64,000 bases of DNA from Pseudomonadota bacterium (GTDB lineage: Bacteria; Myxococcota_A; UBA796; SXON01): the NCBI GenBank assembly GCA_030685065.1, contig JAUXQH010000024.1, forward strand, positions 2,501 through 66,500, given 5' to 3'. Of this stretch, positions 56,303 through 64,000 are shown piece by piece (position 1 is the stretch's first letter; every line of letters begins with the position of its first letter). Below the pieces are notes generated by a model. That model searched no databases, was not told where the DNA came from, and was given only the letters and a program-made list of their open reading frames with translations. Position numbers and translations under genes: made by a program.

Positions 56303-57724
56303 CTACGGCTTGAGCAGCGTCACGGGCTCGTGGCTGCCGACCAGTGCGGCCAGGTCCGAGAGCGCGGTCTCGAATTCCGGCTGATTGAAGTAGGTGTCAC
56401 CAATCGTGCCATCGGACCATGCTTCGTTGCCGTCGTATTCCCAGTTCAGGAACATCCCCATGCTCGGCACCGTCGCCATGACATCGCCGTACTCGACGAT
56501 CTCCTCCGCCGACATCGCGAAGAAGCCCGTCCGCCACCCGGCCTGGCCGCTCGAACCGTCTCCACCGTCCGCGATGTTCAGCCCGTTGATCACGCCGAGG
56601 TTCAGCGCCAACGCCTCGGACTCGTTCTCGGCGGCGTAGGTCCGAACGTCGCCGTGCAGCGTCTCGTATTGGTTGACACACGCGTCGACGTACAGGTACT
56701 CCCCGCCGGAGGGCACGGGAATCATGCTGGCGCGCTCGCGCACGAAGGTCATGAGCCCGGGGAACATCTCCTTGCTGAAGCGCGCCATCTCGTCGAGCTC
56801 GTCGCCGGTCGGATTGCGGCTCGAGAAGGTCCGGATATCGTCCAGCAGCATGTGGCCGACGAACGTCCCGTCGTCGATGAAGGGCTGGATGTCCCAGCCT
56901 TCCCACTCGGCGAGCTGGGCCTTCCACAACGCGATGTCGAAGCGTCCCGACGTGGTGTAGACCGAGTGGTCCGGAGTCATCCGGAACGTGACCTTGAGGC
57001 CCGCGGCCTTCACCATCGGGAGCAGCGTGTTGATGCAATAGTTGGGCGTGTCGCAGGCCACCTGGAACACCGTCATGCCCAGCCGATCCCTCACGTCCGC
57101 GAAGCCTGAAGCGGAGGTGTAGCCGTTGAGCCCCCAGAAGCCGTAGAGGGGCGCGTCGCCGGTACCGCCCGGGTCCGGATCGACCGGGTCAGGATCGACC
57201 GGGTCCGTGCCGCCGGTGTCCACGCCGTCGCAGTCCTGGTCGATCCCGTCGCTGGAGATCTCGGTCTCGCCTGGGTTCACGGCCGCGCTCGCATCGTCGC
57301 AGTCGGTGCGGTCGAGCGTGTCGTAGGAGCCCGAGGCGGTGCAGTAGCAGGCGTCGTCAGCGGCGTCCCCGTAGCCGTCCCCGTCCGCGTCCGCGTAGTA
57401 GGTCGTGCACGCCGTCGCGTTCAGCTCGTTGGTGCTGAGGTTGCAGTTGTCGTCGTAGGTGGTCGCGCAGGTCTCCTTCGCGCCCGGATTCACGGCTGCG
57501 CGCGTGTCATCACAGTCCCTGCCCCACGGCGCCCGAGCGTACCCGTCCTTGTCGGCGTCGCGACGGAAACGCCGCTCTGCGGATGCCGTGTCGGTCGGAT
57601 CGTTCGGCTTGGAGGGGTCGTTGCCGGAGCCGGCACAACCAGCCCCGATGCAGAGCGCCAGGATCGTGACGCCGCGGAGGAGGGGGTGGACCCTCTGCGG
57701 AAAGCCATGGGAAATGCGCGTCAT
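56303..57724 (-). CDS. MopE-repeat lipoprotein with C-terminal barrel-like domain
   Basis: 473 aa. Signal and lipobox end at Cys30 (CIGAGC). Two calcium/metal-binding modules of the MopE (PF11617) type follow: DADKDGYARAPWGRDCDD ... AAVNPG (~56-85) and DADGDGYGDAADD ... DCDD ... AVNPGETE with DGIDQDCDG (~105-165). A repeated DPVDPDPVDPDP spacer leads into a ~280-residue domain that resembles a glycosidase-type TIM barrel (YGFWGLNGYTSASGFADVRD, GHMLLDDIRTFSS, FLNWEYDGNEAWSDG). ATG 57724 has GGAG eight bases upstream. Confidence 0.82.
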   Translation of the reverse strand: MTRISHGFPQRVHPLLRGVTILALCIGAGCAGSGNDPSKPNDPTDTASAERRFRRDADKDGYARAPWGRDCDDTRAAVNPGAKETCATTYDDNCNLSTNELNATACTTYYADADGDGYGDAADDACYCTASGSYDTLDRTDCDDASAAVNPGETEISSDGIDQDCDGVDTGGTDPVDPDPVDPDPGGTGDAPLYGFWGLNGYTSASGFADVRDRLGMTVFQVACDTPNYCINTLLPMVKAAGLKVTFRMTPDHSVYTTSGRFDIALWKAQLAEWEGWDIQPFIDDGTFVGHMLLDDIRTFSSRNPTGDELDEMARFSKEMFPGLMTFVRERASMIPVPSGGEYLYVDACVNQYETLHGDVRTYAAENESEALALNLGVINGLNIADGGDGSSGQAGWRTGFFAMSAEEIVEYGDVMATVPSMGMFLNWEYDGNEAWSDGTIGDTYFNQPEFETALSDLAALVGSHEPVTLLKP

Positions 57725-57945
57725 TCGAGACTCCGATGAGCTGCCGCTCGTCCTGGGTTGGACACTTGCTCTATCGGTCTCGACGGGGCTGTCATTCTTG
57801 CGTTGGTCTGTATTGGAGGTGTCCGGTCGCGTCCGGTCACTCATGACATTGAGCTTTATCATGGGCGGCGGCGACGAAATGCCTCGAGCTCCGCCACGTG
57901 GCGCTCCCCGATTCCGAACCGCGTCAAAGAATTGTCTGGGTGGCG

Positions 57946-58365
57946 TTACTGGTCGAGCTGGAGCTCCAGGAACAGCACGCCCACGAATTCAACGTCCAGG
58001 TCGAGCTCCGTGAAGTCGCGTCCGAATTCACCCGTCACGCTGAGCCCGAAGCCCGCGCGCTCGTAGGTGCACCAGAGGTCCTCCCCGGAGATGTGGACGT
58101 CCGGGATCTCGGTGACCTCCTTGCCGTCGAAGGTGCCGAGGGGGCCGTGGGTCTTCCCGCGCAGCGTCGCTTGCCCCGCGACACCGCCGTCTCCCGCTTC
58201 GAGCACCAGCACGAAGGAGCTGTTCTCCTCCTCGACGGTGATCCCGCGATCGAGGTCGGCTTCTCGCAGGTAGCCCGCGTAGGTGCCGTAGATCACGTCG
58301 TCGCCGGGCCCCCTGCAGGCGGAGGCGAGCAGGAGGACGAGGAGGAGGCCGAGCGGAGTGTGCAT
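57946..58365 (-). CDS. Small lipoprotein of unknown function
   Basis: 139 aa. Signal MHTPLGLLLVLLLASAC (Cys17). The rest is beta-rich and acidic (SSFVLVLEAGDGGVAGQATLRG, LTELDLDVEFVGVLFLELQ-like C-terminus), resembling a small beta-barrel/lipocalin-like fold by pattern only. An upstream in-frame GTG at 58380 would add five residues. The 220 bases downstream, before the MopE gene, show nothing definite. Confidence 0.66.
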   Translation of the reverse strand: MHTPLGLLLVLLLASACRGPGDDVIYGTYAGYLREADLDRGITVEEENSSFVLVLEAGDGGVAGQATLRGKTHGPLGTFDGKEVTEIPDVHISGEDLWCTYERAGFGLSVTGEFGRDFTELDLDVEFVGVLFLELQLDQ

Positions 58366-58535
58366 TAGCTTGCCTGTCACTCCTGGACCCTACGCACGCT
58401 CGCGCCTGTGCCACCCTCCCAAAGTGTCCAATAGAGAGGTCGGATGTCCGACGGCGGTATGGAATGTCTCGCGCCGTCCCCATGGAGCGGCGAGAACGCC
58501 TCCCGCGTCAGATCCCCCGCACGATCACGTCGTCG

Positions 58536-59834
58536 TCAGCGGCCTGCGGCGGCCGCGTTCGCCGCCAACGCGGCCTCCACCTTCGCCGCGAGGAGGCGGC
58601 GCTGCTCGGCCACGGCCCCCGCGACGGGCTCTCGGGTCAAGCTGAGCCAGTGGGCGCGCAAGACCTCCCGACGCAGGTCGTAGCGCTCTCCCCATCGCAG
58701 CGCGACGAACCCGGAGAGCGGCCCCGCCACCAGCATCCCCACCCCCGCCAGCGGACCGAAGGCCAGGGCGGCGGCGATTGCCCAGGCGATCCAGGTGACG
58801 GTCAGGATCGCCATGCCGAGCATCAGCTTCAAGGTGCCGACGATGTCCGCGTGGCCCCCCGAGAGGCGCAGGGCGAGCGGCTTGACGAGGCGATAGGGCG
58901 CCCACGCCAGGATCGCGCCGAGGAGCGCGACGGGCGCGAGCGCGAGCAGCGGCACGATCGCGCGGAGCGGGGAGGGGGCGTGGCCCGCGCGACGGGCCTC
59001 GATCGCGAACGGATCGGAGACCCCCACCTCGTCGAGGAGTCGGACGAAGTGGCGCGTGGCGTCGACCACCTCTACGATGCGCTCGGGTTCGCGCTCGTCG
59101 AGCGATCGGTACGCGGCGGCCAGCGTCCGCGCCCGGTGGTCGAGCGCCGCCATGTCCCTCCCGCCATCGGGGCTGGTCCACGCGGCCACGGCCACCAGGC
59201 CCCGCCACACCTCGCGATTCTCGGCTTCGAGCACCACCGCGGAGAGCGCTTCGGCGATGCGCGCGGTCAGCGCCCGGACGGCCTCCGGGCTCGGGTCCTC
59301 ACCGGGCGGGAGCGGAATCACCTCGATGGGGGTCCCGAACGTGAGGGCGACGCGGGTGCGGAACACCTCCTTGTCCTCGTAGAGCATGCCGACCGGCACC
59401 ACGCGCAGCCCCGGCGCCCGGCTCTGGAGGGCGATGCGCGCGGCGCCCGTCTTGAGCGGTTGGAGCTCGGGCTCGTCGTGGCTGATCCCCTCGGGGAACA
59501 GCGCGAGCCAACCTCGCTCTCCGAGCAGGCGCCGGCAGCGGACGAACGTCTCGTCGTTCTGGGCGGTGTCGGCCTCTTTTGCGCGGTAGATGGGGATGGC
59601 CGAGAACGCCTGGAGGATCAGGCGGGCGATCGGATTGGAGAACAGCGTGCTCTTCGCGAGGAACGCGACCGGGCGTTGCACGCCGATGCAGAGCACGAGC
59701 GGATCGAGGAGCCCGTTCGGATGGTTGGCCACGAGGATGACGGCCCCCGGCGCGGGCGGGGCGCCGGAGACGGTGATCTCCCGGTAGTAGAGGCGGATGA
59801 GGGCGAGCCAGGCCGCGCGGATCAGGGGGTTCAT
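58536..59834 (-). CDS. PlsC-type 1-acylglycerol-3-phosphate acyltransferase-like protein
   Basis: 432 aa. The acyltransferase core is N-terminal: motif I NHPNGLLDPL (with an N before H as in many divergent PlsC), then FLAKSTLF, block III FPEGISHDEPEL, and VVPVGMLY. The C-terminal half has two pairs of membrane helices (AIVPLLALAPVALLGAILAW; MLGMAILTVTWIAWAIAAAL), which ordinary PlsC lacks. It is probably a phospholipid or lipid-acyl transferase. The upstream region is shared with the divergent Asp-Thr lipoprotein. Confidence 0.88.
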   Translation of the reverse strand: MNPLIRAAWLALIRLYYREITVSGAPPAPGAVILVANHPNGLLDPLVLCIGVQRPVAFLAKSTLFSNPIARLILQAFSAIPIYRAKEADTAQNDETFVRCRRLLGERGWLALFPEGISHDEPELQPLKTGAARIALQSRAPGLRVVPVGMLYEDKEVFRTRVALTFGTPIEVIPLPPGEDPSPEAVRALTARIAEALSAVVLEAENREVWRGLVAVAAWTSPDGGRDMAALDHRARTLAAAYRSLDEREPERIVEVVDATRHFVRLLDEVGVSDPFAIEARRAGHAPSPLRAIVPLLALAPVALLGAILAWAPYRLVKPLALRLSGGHADIVGTLKLMLGMAILTVTWIAWAIAAALAFGPLAGVGMLVAGPLSGFVALRWGERYDLRREVLRAHWLSLTREPVAGAVAEQRRLLAAKVEAALAANAAAAGR

Positions 59835-59992
59835 CAGGGGGGCATCCGGGGGATCGCCGCTGCGCTCGGGGTTTGGGGCGGAGTGTATCCGGGCAGGTCG
59901 CGTGGGGGCGACGAAGAGCGCGGGGGCAATCGTTCTCCCGGGCGGCGGAGCCGTCGCGCCGCGAATCGGATACGCGGCCGGCGGAGTACCTC

Positions 59993-61204
59993 ATGCGCAA
60001 GCCTTTTCCCTTGTCGGCCGCCCTGCTCTTCGTTCCCCTCTTCGCCTGCCTGCCCGAGAAGGAGCCGGCGGACGACACGTCGGACACCGACGTCCCGGCG
60101 GATACGGACACCGACACGGACGCCGATACGGACGCGGATTCGGACTCCGACACGGACACGGACACCGACACGGACACGGACACGGACACCGACACGGACA
60201 CGGACACCGACTCGGACACCGACTCGGACACCGATACCGATACGGACACCGATACGGACGCCGACGCCGACTACAGCGGGTTCAGCGGCCAGGTGACGGT
60301 GTACACCGAGTCGGAGGAGGGCGTGGATTGTGACGTCGAGGCGTCGCTCACCGGCACTCCCTTCACGGGCGACTGCGTGGACTGTGACTTCGCGTTCGAC
60401 ATCAGCGCCAGCATCACCCGCGATGACAGCCCCGAGGGGTGTGGCGATTACCTGCCCCAGTACAGCTTCATCAACGAGGGGATCCCGTACGACCTCATCA
60501 TGGCGCACGCGGACGCGTACGAGTACTACGGGTACTTCGGCACCTACACCTACGACGACGCGTTCCTCCTCGGCTATTCGTACTCGGGCTCCGGCGCGAG
60601 CCCGTACTGGATCATGGTCGCCTACGACGGCAGCTACTACGGCACGTTCTCCCGCACGGGCAACGACATCGAGTGGAACGTGTCGGGAACCGACAGCTAC
60701 TACTACTACGGAGAGTCGACCTACCGCGAGTACTGCTCCGCGGAGTACTACGGTTACACCGGCAGCGGCTTCGCGGGTACGGAAGGCACCTCGACGGTCG
60801 ACTGCGAGGCCACCGTCCTCGACGTGTGGGAGTTCACCACCGATGGCGCCGCCCTCGACATCTCGGTCGACACGGTCGCGGCGGACACCACGTTCGATCC
60901 CGTGTTCTGGGTCAACGGGCCGGACGGGTGCACCATCGCGTACGAGGACGACGACTTCACCTGCACGTTCCCGCCGCCGAGCTACCTCTGCCCCTCGGCG
61001 CAGATCCCCGAGCCGGTCGCGGGCACCTACCAGGTGGTCGTGAGGGCCTTCGGCAGCTGCGCGGGCACCACCGCCGAATACGTGCTCCGGGTCGACGGCG
61101 CCAGCGATCTCGTGCTGGTGCACGACGACGCGGATGCCCGCGGGGAGAGCTTCACGATCGAGTCGAGCTACGAAGTCAGCGGCGAGGGAACGCTGCTGGA
61201 GTAG
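59993..61204 (+). CDS. Lipoprotein with Asp-Thr repeat stalk and tyrosine-rich C-terminal domain
   Basis: 403 aa. Signal to Cys19 (VPLFAC). Residues 36-92 are almost only Asp and Thr/Ala/Ser (DTDTDTDA...), an acidic extended stalk. The next ~150 residues are rich in Tyr and Gly (EYYGYFGTYTYDD, DSYYYYGESTYREY). From ~250 a beta-sandwich of the pre-peptidase/PPC type follows (WEFTTDGAALDISVDTV ... YVLRVDGAS). It is probably surface-exposed and may bind Ca2+ through the stalk. ATG 59993 has GGAG seven bases upstream. Confidence 0.78.
   Translation: MRKPFPLSAALLFVPLFACLPEKEPADDTSDTDVPADTDTDTDADTDADSDSDTDTDTDTDTDTDTDTDTDTDSDTDSDTDTDTDTDTDADADYSGFSGQVTVYTESEEGVDCDVEASLTGTPFTGDCVDCDFAFDISASITRDDSPEGCGDYLPQYSFINEGIPYDLIMAHADAYEYYGYFGTYTYDDAFLLGYSYSGSGASPYWIMVAYDGSYYGTFSRTGNDIEWNVSGTDSYYYYGESTYREYCSAEYYGYTGSGFAGTEGTSTVDCEATVLDVWEFTTDGAALDISVDTVAADTTFDPVFWVNGPDGCTIAYEDDDFTCTFPPPSYLCPSAQIPEPVAGTYQVVVRAFGSCAGTTAEYVLRVDGASDLVLVHDDADARGESFTIESSYEVSGEGTLLE
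60098..60268 (+). repeat. GACACG-type hexanucleotide coding repeat
   Basis: About 28 units close to GACACN encode the Asp-Thr stalk. Units differ at the third positions (GACACG, GACACC, GATACG) and occasionally encode Ser or Ala, suggesting selection on the protein rather than recent slippage only. Confidence 0.9.
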
Positions 61205-61232
61205 GCTGGCGGGGTATGGGCCGCTCCGCTGC

Positions 61233-63398
61233 TCACACCCCTACCAACCCCGCTCGCCGCACCTTCGCGAACGCGGGCGCGAAGCGCTCCCAGTCCCCCG
61301 GGAACGCCGCGCGGGCGTCGGTCCAACGCAGGGGCGGGCGCCCGGGCGTCGCGGCGTCGAGCACCTCGGCGAGCCACGCCATCGCGTCGCGTCGGGCCTT
61401 GACGCGGGTGGTGTCGTCCCGCGTGTGGAGGAGCAGGGCGCCGTCGTCCTCCAGCACCTCGCCACCGAGCCAGAGGAGCCGCTCGCCGGGCTCGGGAGCA
61501 GGGGCCGCGAGCGCCTTCGCGATGCGGTCGGGGGGCTCGCGGGTGGGCGCCACGCTCCCTCCGCCCGGGTGTGTGTCGAACCAGGTGTGCGCGGGGCGAT
61601 CCAGCTCGCGACCCCGCATCCACGCCTTGAGCGCGCGGGGGAGCACAGCGTCGTACTTGTCCGGATCGGCCCCCGTGGCATCGACGTGGAGCATGTCGTT
61701 CGCGGCGAAGAGGTGCTTGGAGAGGCGCTTGGACAATGGGGGGATGGTGACACCGTAGCGGGTGGGATCGACCGCGATCCCGGAGTGGCGTGTCAACACG
61801 AAGCGGTGCCAGAACGCCGAGCTCAACAGATCGGCGGCAAACAGTTGGCGCACGATCTCGAGCGAGTCCACCGTCTCCTCTTCGGTCTGGGTGGGAAATC
61901 CGTACATCAGGTAGGCGTGCACCATCACGCCGGCCTGTCGAAAGGCGCTCGCCGCGATCGCCACCTGCTCGATGGTGACGCCCTTCTCCATGCGCGCGAG
62001 CAGCCGGTCCGACGCGACCTCGAGCCCGCCGGTGACAGCGATGAGGCCCGCCGCGGCCAGGAGGCGACAGACGTCGGGCGTGAACGCGGCCTCGAAGCGG
62101 ATGTTGCCCCACAGTGTCACCGTCGAACGCCGCTGCAAGAGCTCGAGCGCGAGATCGCGGAGGCCCCGGGGCGGCGCCGCTTCGTCCACGAAGTGGAAGC
62201 CGGACTGACCGGTGTCACGAACCAGCTCGTCCATCACGTCCGCGAGGCGCTCGGCGCGCGCGGGGACATAGCGGGCGATGTAGTCGAGCTGGATGTCGCA
62301 GAAGGAACACTTGCGCCAATAGCAACCGTGGGCGAGCGTGATCTTGTTCCAGCGCCCGTCGGACCAGAGGCGGTGGGCGGGGTTGAGGCTGTCGACCAAC
62401 TGGAGATAGTGGTCGAGGCGAAGGTCACCGTAGAACGCGGCGATCGCGGCGGGGATATCTGCCTTGGTCGCGGGCGTGACGTCCGCGCTGCCTCCGGGGG
62501 CGTTGCGGGGGGAGCCCCCCGCCCCAACAACCGGAGCGTCCCAAATCAACCCGGCGCGCGTACGTGTCCGGTGCCGACGATCCGTGCCGCCCTCGAGGTG
62601 TTCGAGGATCGCCAGGAGCGGCCCCTCGCCGTCGTCGTAGGCGAGCGTGTCGACGTAGTCCCAGAGCCGCGGCTCCTGCATGTCCCGCAGCTCCGTGTTG
62701 ACGTAGCCGCCACCCAGGATGACGTGGACGCCACGGGCGCGCAGACGGCGGCCGATGCGGAGGGCGCCGTAGAGGTTGCCGGGGAAGGGGACGGAGAGGC
62801 CCACCACGTCGGCCTCGAGGGTGTCCGCCAGCTCGTCGAGCCAACCGTCGAGCAGGGTCGTGCGTGCGAGGCGCGTTGCCAATGCGTCGAACGACGCGGG
62901 ACCGACCGCGAGGTGGTGTTGGTAGCGGATGAGCGAAAATCCCTCGTCGACACAGGAGGTGACCAGGTCGGCCAGGTCTGCGAGGTAGAGCGTGGCGAGG
63001 TGACGGGCCGCGTCGTCCACCGCGAGGGGACCGAACCCCTCGAGGTCCGCGGCGGCGGATCGGGGGCCGCGCGGCAGGAACGGGGTGTCGAGGAGGCGCG
63101 GGGCGAGCGTGCGGTCCTTCCCCTGGAGGAAGCGGATGACGGGGCCGATCGCGGCCTCGTGGGCCTCCCGCAGGGCGATTGCGCGCCAGGCGGGCTCCGG
63201 GAGGTCATCGGCGTCGGCGAGGGAGTCGAAGACCTCGGCGAGACCGGCCTTGGAGTACAGGCGCAGCACCCACTCGATGCCGAGGTCACGCTGGGTCGTC
63301 GCGATGCCGTGATCGCGCAGCGCGCGCGCGAGGTAGGCGGGGCCCGGGTAGGGGGCGTTGAGCTGCGTCAGCGGCGGCAGCACCAGGGCCAGTTGCAT
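61233..63398 (-). CDS. Radical SAM protein with cobalamin-binding-like N-terminus (CX4CX2C)
   Basis: 721 aa. The N-terminus resembles B12-dependent radical SAM proteins (LALVLPPLTQLNAPYPGPAYLARAL; VVGLSVPFPGNLYGALRIGR; VILGGGYVNTEL). The cluster motif is CYWRKCSFC, that is Cys359, 364 and 367, with four residues between the first two cysteines rather than three. DEAAPP, a GGLEVASDRLLARMEKGVT segment and the FPTQTEEE loop belong to the TIM barrel. A ~15-residue insert at ~289-303, between the two domains, is encoded by a REP-like DNA element. The function is unknown. Confidence 0.85.
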   Translation of the reverse strand: MQLALVLPPLTQLNAPYPGPAYLARALRDHGIATTQRDLGIEWVLRLYSKAGLAEVFDSLADADDLPEPAWRAIALREAHEAAIGPVIRFLQGKDRTLAPRLLDTPFLPRGPRSAAADLEGFGPLAVDDAARHLATLYLADLADLVTSCVDEGFSLIRYQHHLAVGPASFDALATRLARTTLLDGWLDELADTLEADVVGLSVPFPGNLYGALRIGRRLRARGVHVILGGGYVNTELRDMQEPRLWDYVDTLAYDDGEGPLLAILEHLEGGTDRRHRTRTRAGLIWDAPVVGAGGSPRNAPGGSADVTPATKADIPAAIAAFYGDLRLDHYLQLVDSLNPAHRLWSDGRWNKITLAHGCYWRKCSFCDIQLDYIARYVPARAERLADVMDELVRDTGQSGFHFVDEAAPPRGLRDLALELLQRRSTVTLWGNIRFEAAFTPDVCRLLAAAGLIAVTGGLEVASDRLLARMEKGVTIEQVAIAASAFRQAGVMVHAYLMYGFPTQTEEETVDSLEIVRQLFAADLLSSAFWHRFVLTRHSGIAVDPTRYGVTIPPLSKRLSKHLFAANDMLHVDATGADPDKYDAVLPRALKAWMRGRELDRPAHTWFDTHPGGGSVAPTREPPDRIAKALAAPAPEPGERLLWLGGEVLEDDGALLLHTRDDTTRVKARRDAMAWLAEVLDAATPGRPPLRWTDARAAFPGDWERFAPAFAKVRRAGLVGV
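62491..62530. repeat. GC-rich REP-like element, copy 2 (inside coding sequence)
   Basis: On the reverse complement it reads TTGTTGGGGCGGGG, then a CCCCCCGCAACGCC core and CGGAGG, matching the element at 7592-7625 with small indels. It adds a Gly/Pro/Ser-rich linker in frame to the radical SAM protein. Opposite orientation to copy 1. Confidence 0.7.
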
Positions 63399-63423
63399 GC
63401 GCGAATGTAGCGCGATGGGATCC

Positions 63424-64000
63424 CTACTCGCAGGGCCACATGCCGAGCGCCGCGACGTTGTCGTCCTCGTCGCACTCGGCCACCCGGCCGGCGGCGTCGA
63501 CGGTCGCCACCAGCGCGCCGCCGCCCCACTCGACGCGGTTGAACCGGAGCGGGCCGAGCAGCATGCCCGCGCCCGATTCGAGGGAAGGCACGGTCTCGAC
63601 GCGCACGTCCACGCCGTCCGAGCGCGTGAACGTCACGTCGAAGTCCACGCCCGCGACCAGGCCCGCGTTCCGGATGGGCAGGTACAGGACCACGGTGCCG
63701 TCGTCGTAATCGGAGGTGCAGTCGGAGAGGCACCACTCCGGCGCGCCCGGCGCGAGGTCCGCGAGCCAGTGGGAGGGGCCGAGGATGGTGCCACCGGCCC
63801 GGAAGTTGTTCCACGTCTCCCAATTGTTCGATTGGATCGGGGGGATGCCCCCATCGTCCTCGACGTTGGTGATGTGGTAGGCGTGTTGGTTCCAGATGGG
63901 CCTCGCCGGGGCCCAGGAGGCATCGGCGTCTCCGATGACGGTGATGCCGTTCCAGCCGGTCCACCACATGTCGTTGGAGCCGACGATGATCTCGGTGGAG
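63424..64000 (-). CDS. Secreted protein with CARDB-like C-terminal domain (partial)
   Basis: About 192 residues of the C-terminal end; the 5' part runs beyond the window, since the frame stays open to base 64000. The sequence IWNQHAYHITNVEDDG ... NWETWNNFRAGG is the segment that follows FG-GAP/integrin-like repeats in many myxobacterial secreted proteins. The final ~110 residues look like a CARDB adhesion domain (LYLPIRNAGLVAGVDFDVTF ... ATVDAAGRVAECDEDDNV). It converges on nothing and lies upstream of the radical SAM gene on the same strand. Confidence 0.75.
   Translation of the reverse strand, partial: STEIIVGSNDMWWTGWNGITVIGDADASWAPARPIWNQHAYHITNVEDDGGIPPIQSNNWETWNNFRAGGTILGPSHWLADLAPGAPEWCLSDCTSDYDDGTVVLYLPIRNAGLVAGVDFDVTFTRSDGVDVRVETVPSLESGAGMLLGPLRFNRVEWGGGALVATVDAAGRVAECDEDDNVAALGMWPCE

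Noticed and set aside
60098..60268. Repeat array considered as CRISPR
   Set aside because: Units are six bases with no spacers and lie in frame in a lipoprotein gene.

Overview
The window is a strongly GC-rich stretch of a Gram-negative bacterial chromosome. It opens in the 3' end of a 23S rRNA gene and closes inside a secreted-protein gene. The gene content looks most like Myxococcota or another deltaproteobacterial lineage, probably a poorly characterised one. The signs are many small lipoproteins, MopE-type metal-binding repeats, repeated lamin-tail domains, a CotH-like protein, a B12-type radical SAM protein, frequent GTG/TTG starts, and tight ATGA/GTGA-coupled operons. No phage, transposase, tRNA or CRISPR array was seen.

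Region by region. 1-690: end of an rRNA operon (23S, 5S, strong terminator). 781-1830: a lone reverse-strand saccharopine-dehydrogenase-like enoyl reductase. 1935-7565: housekeeping run rlmN - mtnP - PilF-like lipoprotein - rodZ-like - mgtE - SDR, which resembles the classical rlmN-pilF-rodZ order. 7630-11179: a translationally coupled trio (alpha/beta hydrolase, radical SAM, FemAB-like acyltransferase) of unknown pathway. 11246-14247: pyrimidine operon with pyrR, pyrB and a dihydroorotase pseudoenzyme (PyrX type). It is followed by greA, a RecG-like protein that has lost its helicase motifs and gained an Arg/Pro/Glu repeat linker, and a COQ10/START protein. 18153-24502: lipoproteins, a CotH-like protein, then a glycosyltransferase / SPASM-like radical SAM / SGNH-plus-substrate-binding fusion cluster. 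24507-33994: a VWA protein with a membrane partner, an orphan ABC-type periplasmic binding protein, a TonB-dependent receptor with a TPR-like partner, and a KefB-type antiporter. 34355-39171: ribonuclease G with a hairpin that holds its ribosome-binding site, and a RecD2 helicase. 39940-42519: a stand-alone adenylation-carrier-thioesterase synthetase that looks acquired. 42732-53030: envelope genes, including a metallophosphoesterase-like lipoprotein, GT-C membrane protein, membrane pseudokinase, barrel lipoprotein, DUF374 acyltransferase, CDF exporter and a MurF-Alr fusion. 53219-64000: large surface lipoproteins (beta-helix plus four lamin-tail domains; MopE repeats plus a barrel domain; Asp-Thr stalk), a PlsC acyltransferase, a CX4CX2C radical SAM protein, and the end of a CARDB-like secreted protein.

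Recurring themes: several enzyme folds have lost catalytic residues (PyrX, RecG-like, kinase-like, MPE-like). There are two dispersed DNA repeat families, each with one intergenic copy and one copy inside a coding sequence. Many lipoprotein signals are unusually short and uncharged. Assignments are by eye from motifs and context; no database search was run.
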